Positions 26,204-34,207 of a stretch of DNA of 64,000 nt are shown here, piece by piece (the first letter of the stretch is position 1; the number at the start of each line of letters is the position of its first letter). The DNA lies in assembly GCF_019455445.1 (NCBI RefSeq), contig NZ_JAHWUS010000003.1:534281-598280 (forward strand), read 5' to 3'. Under the pieces are notes generated by a model. It searched no databases and was not told the origin of the DNA. It saw only the letters and a program-made list of their open reading frames with translations. The DNA comes from Pseudaquidulcibacter saccharophilus. Lineage in GTDB: Bacteria > Pseudomonadota > Alphaproteobacteria > Caulobacterales > Aquidulcibacteraceae. The translations under genes were made by a program, and so were the position numbers.

Positions 26204-27253
26204 TTACGGAAAAAGTGGTGCAGCCGTCAAGCCCGCATCTTCTGGAAGACCAAATACAACATTGAAGTTTTGAACTGCCTGTCCGCCTGAACCTTTGATT
26301 AAATTATCAATTACGGAAATGACGATTGCACGCCCCGGAATTCTGTCTTCAAAAACTTGAATTACGCAATTATTTGTCCCCTTAACCCAACGCGTATCAG
26401 GTGACGCGCCGGCTTTGGCAAGGCGAACAAATAGTTCATCCTTAAATTGTGTTTCAAATGCCTGACGCAGATCATTAATTGAAACGCCGTCTTTCATTTT
26501 AACATAGGTTGTTACTAACTCACCACGAGTCATTGGGATAAGGTGGGGCGTAAAGTTGACAATAACTTCTTTTCCCGCCGCAATACCTAATTCTTGCTCA
26601 ATTTCTGGGGCGTGACGGTGCTTGCCAACGCCATATGCATACATGCTTTCGGCAATTTCACAGAATAGGTTTGATTGCTTTAACGAACGGCCCGCACCAG
26701 ATACACCCGATTTGGCATCAATGATTAAATCATCGGCGTGAATTAAATTCTGTAATACTAATGGTTTTAATGCCAATAGGGTTGCGGTTGGATAACAACC
26801 AGGGCAGGCAACAATCGGCGGTGCTTTTTTCAATTCATCGCGCGCAAATTCGGTTAGACCATAAACCGCATTAATGGTTTTTTCTTTATGCAGATGTTCG
26901 CGCCCATAGGTTTTTGCATAAGTTTCAGGGCTTCTTAGGCGGAAATCAGCCGATAAATCAATCACTTTTACGTGTGCAGGAAGTTCAGATAATAATTCCT
27001 CACTTGCGCCATGTGGTAAGCAACCAAAGGCAACATCAACATCATCCCACTTAACATCTTCGGCCTTAAGTAGCGGGAAATCGGCATATTTATGCAAATG
27101 TGCATAAAGCTCACCAAAGCTTTTGCCAGCTTGTTGGTTCGCTGTCAAAGAGTGAAGTCGTAGATTAGGGTGACCATCAATAAGTCGGATAGTTTCTGCA
27201 CCAGTATAACCAGACGCACCTAAAACCACCGCATTATAAATATTCTTTGTCAT
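26204..27253 (-). CDS. argC: N-acetyl-gamma-glutamyl-phosphate reductase
   Basis: A 349-residue NADPH-dependent enzyme for the third step of arginine biosynthesis. It reduces N-acetylglutamyl phosphate to the semialdehyde in the cytoplasm. The Rossmann motif VVLGASGYTGAETIRLI is at about 9-25. The catalytic cysteine is in CPGCYPTATLLALKPL (about 149-164), followed by the KSGVSGAGR loop. The length fits the type 1 ArgC family. Alphaproteobacteria often place argC beside rpsI; here it is about 11 kb away from rpsI. Confidence 0.96.
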   Translation of the reverse strand: MTKNIYNAVVLGASGYTGAETIRLIDGHPNLRLHSLTANQQAGKSFGELYAHLHKYADFPLLKAEDVKWDDVDVAFGCLPHGASEELLSELPAHVKVIDLSADFRLRSPETYAKTYGREHLHKEKTINAVYGLTEFARDELKKAPPIVACPGCYPTATLLALKPLVLQNLIHADDLIIDAKSGVSGAGRSLKQSNLFCEIAESMYAYGVGKHRHAPEIEQELGIAAGKEVIVNFTPHLIPMTRGELVTTYVKMKDGVSINDLRQAFETQFKDELFVRLAKAGASPDTRWVKGTNNCVIQVFEDRIPGRAIVISVIDNLIKGSGGQAVQNFNVVFGLPEDAGLTAAPLFP

Positions 27254-27850
27254 TTCAATAACCTAATCAATTATCTTGTCATAATTATAGTGAACAAGTA
27301 TCCGCGCTTTTAAAGCAAAAAATCAAAAAGTCATCTAATTTTTCTTATAAAACCAAATGAAGCCAGCGAAAAATCATAATTATCCATCAATTATGCGTTT
27401 TGAACAATTTGTAACAATGTTTATTTTTGATAAAATGAATGTAAATCAATAGCTTAATCCTATTATTGGCGTTTATTTTAACAGCGCTCAAAATGTTGAC
27501 ATTTGTTGACATCGGGAAAGTGCAATTCGCCATTATGATAAAATGCGCATTCCCCAAAACCCTGACATTTCCTGATATTTAATATTCAAACATCGGGGTT
27601 TATAAAAACATTATAAGGGTAAAGTTTGCGGCGGTGATAGTTGTATTGTTTATCCCTTGCGGGGAAGCCCCCCGAAGGGGTGAAGGGGTTAGCTATGGTT
27701 AAATTGAAGGTGTAAAACATGAAAAATAACAATACACTATGACGTATTTAATTCACATCATGCCTCCGTTTAGTTGTTTGGTCTATTTTAACTTTAAGTT
27801 ATTATTTTACATTACGCTATTTTATACCATTATCAAAGGATGTTGTCATA
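27254..27850. other. Gene-free stretch with GC-rich hairpin
   Basis: About 600 AT-rich bases with no gene. TGTTGACAT occurs twice in tandem (about 27493-27512) but without a well-spaced -10 box. A strong GC-rich hairpin sits at 27654-27679: CCCTT-G-CGGGG pairs with CCCCG-AAGGG with one bulged base. It is followed by further G-rich sequence and looks like a REP-type palindrome rather than a terminator, since no T-run follows. Confidence 0.5.
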
Positions 27851-28249
27851 ATGAAAGCATACATAAAAAAGACTTTGTTGTTGTTTCCTTTAACATTATT
27901 TATTTCTTCTTGTGAAAACCAAATAGATGAAAAAAAGTTCAATTCCCTTGACGGTATATGGGCTAAAGCCCCGAGCGAATGTAATGGTGATTTGTTATAC
28001 ACTATAAAAGGCATTTCCGTTACCGACCCGTGGACTCATAAACCGCAAAATATGGGTATTATTAGAGGAAACAATGAAAAGGGCAGCTTTATTTTAACTG
28101 GTAACGATGGTGATATTGTTGTTACTTATGAATATACAAAAAATGTAATCAAAATGACAAAATATAAAGAGAAGGGAATTGAAACTTCTGGTGAGGAAAT
28201 GGAGAAAACTGGACAAGGGGATATTTGGAAACGTTGCAGCGAAAGATAA
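27851..28249 (+). CDS. Small putative lipoprotein A (paralogue of the next gene)
   Basis: A 132-residue protein with a signal peptide and a lipobox-like site ending SSC (Cys at about 21). The mature part contains DGIWAKAPSECNGDLLYTIKG (split: GIWA at about 36, ECNGD at about 43), and ends with IWKRC. The next gene encodes a protein with the same plan (GVWAIKSEGCTGDYLLYIEG...DWERC), so the two are diverged tandem paralogues. Two conserved cysteines besides the lipid Cys could form a disulfide. I do not recognise the family. Confidence 0.7.
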   Translation: MKAYIKKTLLLFPLTLFISSCENQIDEKKFNSLDGIWAKAPSECNGDLLYTIKGISVTDPWTHKPQNMGIIRGNNEKGSFILTGNDGDIVVTYEYTKNVIKMTKYKEKGIETSGEEMEKTGQGDIWKRCSER

Positions 28250-28406
28250 AAAAGACAACCATAGAAATAACAAATTAAGGGATATTCGTAACCTTAATTA
28301 TTTAATCCATATCTTTTCCCTGTTTTAAACCATTGGTTTAATTTTTCTTAATATACCTACTGGATAGATTTTCAATCTAAAAATCACTTTAAGGATTCCT
28401 AACCTG

Positions 28407-28847
28407 ATGTTCAAAAAACTAAGTATAATTATAATAATTGCTGCATCATATAGCTTGTCTTCATGCAACAAAAAGGCTGATTTTGGATATTTACAAGGGG
28501 TTTGGGCGATTAAATCTGAAGGCTGCACAGGGGATTACCTTTTGTATATTGAAGGGAATTCTGTAGTAATGAAAGATAAAAGTGGGAACGAAAAAAATCG
28601 CCTATTGCTAAAAAAAATAAATGGTAATGACACTGGCGGATACTTAAGCCTAACTTCTGGCGGTCCTGCAATTTTCACTATGACTTATACAAAAGACAAT
28701 ATCAGAATTAAGAAAGTAACAAATAATGGGGCAGAGCTACCCATTGATGCAAGCGCAAGCAGATTGTTTGACTGGGAACGATGTAAAAACATAAACAACG
28801 TTGTAGGTTTAAACAAAGAGACTATCGATTTACGTGGTAGGCAATAA
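28407..28847 (+). CDS. Small putative lipoprotein B (paralogue of the previous gene)
   Basis: A 146-residue protein with a signal peptide and lipobox LSSC (Cys at about 20). Its core, GVWAIKSEGCTGDYLLYIEG then FTMTYTKDNIRI and a C-terminal DWERC, matches lipoprotein A: the W-A...C-x-GD and W-x-R-C positions are conserved. It has about 25 extra C-terminal residues. The genes are 157 bases apart and could share a transcript. The beta-rich pattern suggests a small lipocalin-like or META-like domain; this is only a guess. Confidence 0.7.
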   Translation: MFKKLSIIIIIAASYSLSSCNKKADFGYLQGVWAIKSEGCTGDYLLYIEGNSVVMKDKSGNEKNRLLLKKINGNDTGGYLSLTSGGPAIFTMTYTKDNIRIKKVTNNGAELPIDASASRLFDWERCKNINNVVGLNKETIDLRGRQ

Positions 28848-28887
28848 ATTTCTGAAGAGCCTTATTTAAATACTCATACCTTAACTT

Positions 28888-30969
28888 CTATATCAATGAC
28901 AAATCCCTAGCTGCCGCATTCATCATGGTTTCTTCGATTGCATATAGGCCAGAATTTCCACCTTTTTGCGGTGTCTCAAGGCTTGAGTTAATAAACCATG
29001 CAAAGCCTTTTTGGCTTGTGGTATCAACCCATACACCCGCCAAAAGCCCGTATGCCTCACCGTAATGACCGTATAAAGTGGTTTTAAGACCTTGGATTGG
29101 GCATCTGTCATCTGGCTTTATATGCCCAACACCGGTTGCATAGTCGGTTATAAGTTCGGAATCTTTTTCGGCATTTGCGCCATCAAATTTCCAAACGTCT
29201 TTCAGGACATTTGTTCTTAAACCATCGTCAAAGAATGGGGTGGCACCCAATATAACCTGCCCAATGGTGGCAAGGTTTTCAATATTGGCACGTAGTCCAC
29301 CCTGTGGACCAAGAATTAGACCATTGGTGCCAATTTTATAATCTTTTAGCTCAAGATTATCTTTTGTGTTTACAATTGGCCTTGGTTTTGAAATTGGGTC
29401 GCCATCGGTTTGCACGGTCCAGAAACTATCGTTACCAAGGCGACGGAATAGGGGGGATGAGTTTTTGACATCTTCATCAGACACCAATGACCAATTAAAA
29501 CCGCAATCCATGCCCATTGGTTTAATGATATTATCATGGGCATATATATCAAAACGCTGCCCTGATATATTCTCAATACATTGCGCAATTAGACCTAGCC
29601 CAAGATTTGAATAACAAAAATAACCAATTGGCTTGTCGGAAAAATGGTTGCCATCAACCCAATTTGGGTTGTTTGGCGTAAAGAAGCTTTCGAGGGTTTC
29701 GCCGATTACGCCACGATAATTTTCACCATCGTCACGAATTGATGATGAATGCGATAAAATATGACGCGCACTTATAATCGCATCGGGAAAATGGGGGTTA
29801 CGTAATTTAAAGCCCAGATATTTTGAAATATCGCCATCAAGATCAAAACGCTTTTCTGATGCCAGTTTCCATGCGCAGAATGCGGTCACAAGTTTTGAAA
29901 TTGATGCAACCCGAACTTTGGTTTTTGTGGTAAGTTGGGCATCACCGCGCCCCGTTCCAAATGCGCCTTTAAAGACGATTTTATTACCTTCAAACAACGC
30001 ATATGCGCCACCTTTTATTTCATTTGCGGCAAGTGCGGTTTCAAAGGCATTCGTTATTTCTATATTAGTGGTCACTTTTTTTTTAAGTAAATTATTGAAA
30101 AAATTCATGGACCGATTCCATGCAAGATTAGCCATTTTTTCATTGTAACGTGGCGTTGTGTCGTTATTAAACCCATGCACAGTATTGGGATAAACAAATG
30201 CAACATAGTCTTTATGATTTGCTTTTAGTGCTTTTTCATAATCCGGCCACATTGCATTAAAGCGTTCGTCATCTTGGGCAAAGTGCAATAATAATTTGCC
30301 TTTGATATTAGGAACTTTTTCTAGTGGTGGGGGTGCGCCATAAAATGCAATTGCGGCATTAACTTTATTACTATTGGCGGCAAGATAATTTGCCATACCA
30401 CCACCCCAGCAGAAGCCAATCACGCCAACTTTGTCATTCCCATGTTCGGTAATATCGGCAAATTTAACAGCGGCCAAGAAATCTTCACGAATTTTATTTT
30501 GGTCAAGTTTTGCAAATAATTCGCGCGCCTTGTCTTCATTGCCGGGATAGCCGCCAAGAGCCGTAAGGGCGTCGGGCGCAATTGCAATATAGCCATTAAG
30601 GGCGATACGGCGTGTTATATCTTCGATATGTGGATTAAGACCACGATTTTCATGGCAAACAATAATGACAGGTAGTTTGTCAAAAATTGACAGGTTTTTA
30701 GGGCGCGCAAGATAGGCATTAATAACACCAGAACCTGATTTTGATGGGATTCTAATTCGTTCTATCCATAAATCAGGGTGATTTGGGGCAATTTTCTGTG
30801 CATTGGCAAAATCAGGAACAAGACTGGCTAAATAGCCGCTTGCAACACTTGCAGAAATCGCAAATTTGCCCGCACCTTCGATAAAACCACGGCGGTCAAT
30901 GTCACCGTGAACAAATTTATCAAAAAGTGACAAAATCTCTTTCGGAAAATCGTGATGTGTTTTTTTCAT
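28888..30969 (-). CDS. Dienelactone hydrolase / serine beta-lactamase fusion, Tat-exported
   Basis: A 693-residue two-domain protein. The N-terminal twin-arginine-like signal RRGFIEGAGKFAISASVASG (about 26-45) points to Tat export. The first domain (about 65-295) is a dienelactone hydrolase-like alpha/beta hydrolase, with Cys187 in GFCWGG, Asp233/234 (AQDDER) and His265 (NTVHGF). A Lys-rich linker (LLKKKVTTN, about 294-302) leads to a class C beta-lactamase/esterase-type domain with SISK (356-359), YSN (453-455) and HYG (635-637). All three motifs are intact. It is divergent from a class A beta-lactamase 99 bases away. Each domain is secure; the joint function is unknown. Confidence 0.9.
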   Translation of the reverse strand: MKKTHHDFPKEILSLFDKFVHGDIDRRGFIEGAGKFAISASVASGYLASLVPDFANAQKIAPNHPDLWIERIRIPSKSGSGVINAYLARPKNLSIFDKLPVIIVCHENRGLNPHIEDITRRIALNGYIAIAPDALTALGGYPGNEDKARELFAKLDQNKIREDFLAAVKFADITEHGNDKVGVIGFCWGGGMANYLAANSNKVNAAIAFYGAPPPLEKVPNIKGKLLLHFAQDDERFNAMWPDYEKALKANHKDYVAFVYPNTVHGFNNDTTPRYNEKMANLAWNRSMNFFNNLLKKKVTTNIEITNAFETALAANEIKGGAYALFEGNKIVFKGAFGTGRGDAQLTTKTKVRVASISKLVTAFCAWKLASEKRFDLDGDISKYLGFKLRNPHFPDAIISARHILSHSSSIRDDGENYRGVIGETLESFFTPNNPNWVDGNHFSDKPIGYFCYSNLGLGLIAQCIENISGQRFDIYAHDNIIKPMGMDCGFNWSLVSDEDVKNSSPLFRRLGNDSFWTVQTDGDPISKPRPIVNTKDNLELKDYKIGTNGLILGPQGGLRANIENLATIGQVILGATPFFDDGLRTNVLKDVWKFDGANAEKDSELITDYATGVGHIKPDDRCPIQGLKTTLYGHYGEAYGLLAGVWVDTTSQKGFAWFINSSLETPQKGGNSGLYAIEETMMNAAARDLSLI

Positions 30970-31068
30970 AATGGCATCTTAACAATTGCCGCAATTTTGC
31001 CAAGTATTAAATATAGCCAAAATAAATAATTATCTTATTATGCCATTAAATTGTTTTCAGGGGGCAAA

Positions 31069-31992
31069 ATGCGTTTAAATAATAATCGCCGCGAATTTGT
31101 TGGGCTTTTGGGCGTTACATTGATATCATCATGCGCGAAAATCAATCATGATATTGGTGTCGATAAAAACGAATATAAGGAATTGACCGATGCATTTGCC
31201 GCGCTTGAAAAATCAAGTGGTGGCCGGCTTGGCATTTGTATTCTTGATACCCAAAGCGGTAAATATATAGGGCATCGTATTGATGAACGATTTGCCATGT
31301 GCTCGACTTTTAAACTTCCGCTTGCGGCATTTGTATTTAATGAAATCAATGCAGGGCGCCTCGATAAAAATTTAATCGTTCCATTAGATCCAACGGGATT
31401 AAAAGTTTATTCCCCGATTGTGCAGGCCGCATTGAAAAACGGAAAAATAAATATTGTTGATGCCGCCAAAGCCGCACAAATTAGCTCTGATAATATTGCC
31501 GCCAATGCGATATTAAATCACTTTGGTGGGCCATCATTCTTCACGCAAAAAATTCGTAAAATTGGCGATGAAACCACAAGGCTTGATGCCATTGAGCCAA
31601 TGATGAACGTTTTCAAACCAGGCGATATTGAAAATTCTACAACACCGGTCGCAATGGCGCATTCATTGGATAAAATCCTGACGAAAGAATATGTTGGCGA
31701 TGAATATTATAATCTTTTGACAGGCTGGATGAAGGAAACACAAACCGGTCTAAAACGCTTGCGTGCTGGCTTGCCAGTTGATTGGGTGGTTGGTGATAAA
31801 ACCGGAACCGGTATAAATGAAGGTTATGCCAACCGCTATAATGATGTTGCTTTGGCGTTCACACCCGAAGGGAAACGGGTGATTATCACCTCTTATTTTG
31901 AATCTGATAAATATTATGATGACATAAGAGATGAGGATCAAGACATATTAAAAAGGGCTGCCGAAATAGCAGCCCGATTTATCAAAAAGTAA
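31069..31992 (+). CDS. Class A beta-lactamase, putative lipoprotein
   Basis: A 307-residue serine beta-lactamase that hydrolyses the beta-lactam ring in the periplasm. The start is ATG 31069, 4 bases after AGGGGGC; an upstream in-frame TTG (31051) lacks a site. The N-terminus has a twin-arginine-like RREFVGLLG and a lipobox-like ISSC (Cys at about 22). Motifs: S79-T-F-K82 preceded by Cys (Ambler 69-73 C-S-T-F-K), S140-D-N142, Glu176 in the omega loop (RLDAIEPMMN), and K244-T-G-T (Ambler Thr237). All catalytic residues are present. The C69/T237 combination recalls extended-spectrum groups, but Ambler 238 is Gly, so there is no carbapenemase-type disulfide. The spectrum cannot be deduced. Confidence 0.94.
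   Translation: MRLNNNRREFVGLLGVTLISSCAKINHDIGVDKNEYKELTDAFAALEKSSGGRLGICILDTQSGKYIGHRIDERFAMCSTFKLPLAAFVFNEINAGRLDKNLIVPLDPTGLKVYSPIVQAALKNGKINIVDAAKAAQISSDNIAANAILNHFGGPSFFTQKIRKIGDETTRLDAIEPMMNVFKPGDIENSTTPVAMAHSLDKILTKEYVGDEYYNLLTGWMKETQTGLKRLRAGLPVDWVVGDKTGTGINEGYANRYNDVALAFTPEGKRVIITSYFESDKYYDDIRDEDQDILKRAAEIAARFIKK
31950..31975 (-). terminator. Terminator of the cold-shock gene, inside the beta-lactamase coding sequence
   Basis: On the minus strand GGGCTGC-N7-GCAGCCC is followed by TTTTTAATA. It lies 25 bases past the cold-shock stop codon and within the last 15 codons of the convergent beta-lactamase gene. Confidence 0.75.
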
Positions 31993-32000
31993 TTGAGTTA

Positions 32001-32207
32001 TTATGCAACTTGCAAATTGACAGCAGAGGTTTTGCCGCGTCTGTCAGTTTCAAGTTCATAAGAAACTTTTTGATCTTTGTTCAAAGTGCGAAGACCAGCG
32101 CGCTCAACAGCAGAAATGTGAACAAATGCGTCATTGCCGCCACCTTCAGGTGCGATAAAGCCATAGCCTTTGTCAGTGTTGAAAAATTTAACTGTTCCAG
32201 TAATCAT
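32001..32207 (-). CDS. CspA-family cold-shock protein
   Basis: A 68-residue single cold-shock domain that binds single-stranded RNA/DNA and unwinds RNA structure. The RNP1 motif KGYGFI (about 13-18) and RNP2 motif DAFVHISAV (about 26-34) are intact. The start is ATG 32207, with AAGGAA 8 bases upstream. It is convergent with the beta-lactamase gene, stops 8 bases apart, and uses a terminator inside that gene. Which paralogue (CspA, CspE and others) cannot be told from one sequence. Confidence 0.95.
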   Translation of the reverse strand: MITGTVKFFNTDKGYGFIAPEGGGNDAFVHISAVERAGLRTLNKDQKVSYELETDRRGKTSAVNLQVA

Positions 32208-32404
32208 AGTATCATTCCTTATAAAAACATTACGCGAACCAAAAAAATAGCACGCATAAGAAATAAGAAATGCTAAGTATTGGAAGTCCTACCCACGAGG
32301 GGTAGTAGTAATATTGTTTCAACTAGCCGAAAATATTGTTTTTGCCAATCGCAAAAAATTGTTTTACACAGTTAAATTTGGGATAATAGCGTGAGGATGT
32401 TCTT

Positions 32405-33091
32405 TTGAAAAAAGAAATTCATTTTATCGATCGGGTTGGCTGGCTTCGTGCTGCGGTGCTTGGCGCAAATGATGGCATTATCTCTACGGCATCCCTTATT
32501 GCTGGCATTGCGGCAACAAATGCGACAAAGCCCGCGATTTTTTTTACCGGCATTGCGGCATTGGTTGCCGGCGCATTATCAATGGCGGCGGGCGAATATG
32601 TTTCCGTTAGTTCGCAATTAGATACGGAAAATGCTGATTTAGAGCGTGAGAAATATGAATTGGAAAATTTCCCTGATGCCGAAAAGAAAGAGCTTCAGGA
32701 TATTTATATCAAACGCGGCCTAAGCCCTGAATTGGCGCTTTCGGTTGCCGAAGAATTGATGAAAAACAATGCACTAGAGGCACATTCGCGTGACGAACTT
32801 GGGATAAGTGAACATCTAAGCGCAAAGCCAGTACAGGCGGCGATTGCCTCGGCACTAACTTTTGCGGCGGGTGCTGTTTTGCCAATTTTGGTGATTTTGT
32901 TATCGCCGCGTGAATATTCGGTTTGGGCGGTTTCATTGTCATCAATTATCTTTTTGGCGCTCTTGGGGGTTGTTGGTGCGCGTGCCGGTGGCGCCAATAT
33001 AATGAAATCCGTTATTAGGGTTACTTTTTGGGGCGCGCTTGCGCTTATTGTAACCGCAAGCATCGGTAAATTATTCGGAACAAATCTGTAA
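32405..33091 (+). CDS. VIT1/CCC1-family metal transporter
   Basis: A 228-residue inner-membrane protein of the vacuolar iron/manganese transporter family. The N-terminal block RAAVLGANDGIISTASLIAG (about 15-34) is the family signature. GALSMAAGEYVSVSSQ (about 57-72) is followed by a charged cytoplasmic helical region (about 75-135), then three more helices (about 143-225). Bacterial members move Fe(II) or Mn(II). The start is TTG 32405, with GAGGA 7-8 bases upstream. There is no regulator or iron-box that I can recognise upstream, so the ion remains open. Confidence 0.93.
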   Translation: MKKEIHFIDRVGWLRAAVLGANDGIISTASLIAGIAATNATKPAIFFTGIAALVAGALSMAAGEYVSVSSQLDTENADLEREKYELENFPDAEKKELQDIYIKRGLSPELALSVAEELMKNNALEAHSRDELGISEHLSAKPVQAAIASALTFAAGAVLPILVILLSPREYSVWAVSLSSIIFLALLGVVGARAGGANIMKSVIRVTFWGALALIVTASIGKLFGTNL

Positions 33092-33123
33092 ATCATAAAT
33101 TTTAATGAATGTGGGGCAGGGCA

Positions 33124-34182
33124 ATGCGATATTTTTGGCTCTTGATTATGGCGTTTTTCTTGCCGAACTTGGCAAAGGCAGATTGTTTAAAAGTTGCCGA
33201 TGACCCACAAATTACAATGCGTTTCGATAGGCTAGAAGCATTAAAAGCAATCAATTTTGAACGAAAAGAAGTTTTTCAAGCACTTTGGGATACATCGCTT
33301 TATGAAACTATGGGGTGTTGGGCGACACCTGTGGGTAATTTTGATGCACAAACCCTTTCGGTTGGGGTTTTGCAATGGAATTATGGGCAAAACTCGTTGC
33401 AACAGCTTATGAACGGCTATAAGGCACAGTTTCCCGATGAGGCATCATTCAAAGCCGAAGTCGCACAATTAATGCCGAATTATGGCGCAGTTGCATTTGC
33501 CGATGATTGTTTAATTACACCAACGCCGCAAAGCTGTAAGGATAAAATTCTTGCGGCACATACCCCTGATAATAAGCTAAATCCGACAATTGCCGCAGAA
33601 TATGAGGCGTTGTTCAACAGCCTTAAAATGCGACAAACCCAAGTTGACGTTTTTTCAGATTATTTAATCGAAATGACGCCAAAATTTAAGGCGCTATTTG
33701 GTGATGACATTACACCACTAAAAGTAAAATGGGGTATTGATGTTGCAATTCAACAAGGCTTTTTGAAATATAATGATCAGAATTATTTCCTTAAGCCCGA
33801 TGATGTAACCGCAATAAATAAAATATATTCTTCCCAAAATGTGGAAAAGCGCAAAGCCGCACAATATAGCATTATTCGTTGGTATTCGGGGCTTTGTGGC
33901 GGTATTTATCAAGGCGTAAATGCGGCGCAATGTAATTATAACATTAAATCATGGTGTGCGGTCATTAAACATGGCCTTAGTGATGAGCAGGCGCAATTGC
34001 TAAACTTTACTTATGTGCGTTCAAGAATTGCCCAAGGGCAATCAGGTCGCTGGCAGGCGAATGCCTTTGCAAGGCGCACAAAAATCGCGTTAAATACTGG
34101 TTGGGTTGGTAAGGAAAAAGATGGCTTGCCCAAAGGCATTCATAATACATGGAAATGCAATAAATGGCTGGTTGAGGAATAA
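33124..34182 (+). CDS. Secreted lysozyme-like protein of unknown function
   Basis: A protein of about 352 residues with a signal peptide (about 1-20, ending NLAKADC). I place the start at ATG 33124 (MRYFWLL) behind GGGGCAGGGC; the ATG at 33109 has no site. The stretch from LYETMGCWATPVGNFD to LSVGVLQWNYGQNSLQ (about 62-93) resembles the GNFDG..LS.GALQWN.GQG segment of bacterial lysozyme/chitosanase-like proteins, with a preceding Glu in the position of a catalytic acid. At least seven cysteines suggest disulfides. It is the first of four same-strand envelope genes. A peptidoglycan- or polysaccharide-hydrolase role is an inference. Confidence 0.65.
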   Translation: MRYFWLLIMAFFLPNLAKADCLKVADDPQITMRFDRLEALKAINFERKEVFQALWDTSLYETMGCWATPVGNFDAQTLSVGVLQWNYGQNSLQQLMNGYKAQFPDEASFKAEVAQLMPNYGAVAFADDCLITPTPQSCKDKILAAHTPDNKLNPTIAAEYEALFNSLKMRQTQVDVFSDYLIEMTPKFKALFGDDITPLKVKWGIDVAIQQGFLKYNDQNYFLKPDDVTAINKIYSSQNVEKRKAAQYSIIRWYSGLCGGIYQGVNAAQCNYNIKSWCAVIKHGLSDEQAQLLNFTYVRSRIAQGQSGRWQANAFARRTKIALNTGWVGKEKDGLPKGIHNTWKCNKWLVEE

Positions 34183-34207
34183 CTTAATCCAAAAAACATA
34201 GGTCATT

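Noticed and set aside
27493..27530. Promoter from the doubled TTGACA
   Set aside because: Neither TTGACA has a -10 box at 16-18 bases; the nearest TATGAT is 22 bases from the second copy.
30060..30100. Frameshift joining two separate genes in the hydrolase/beta-lactamase fusion
   Set aside because: The linker is in frame, has no start codon with ribosome-binding site for a separate second gene, and both domains are complete, so a genuine fusion is simpler; an assembly error cannot be excluded.
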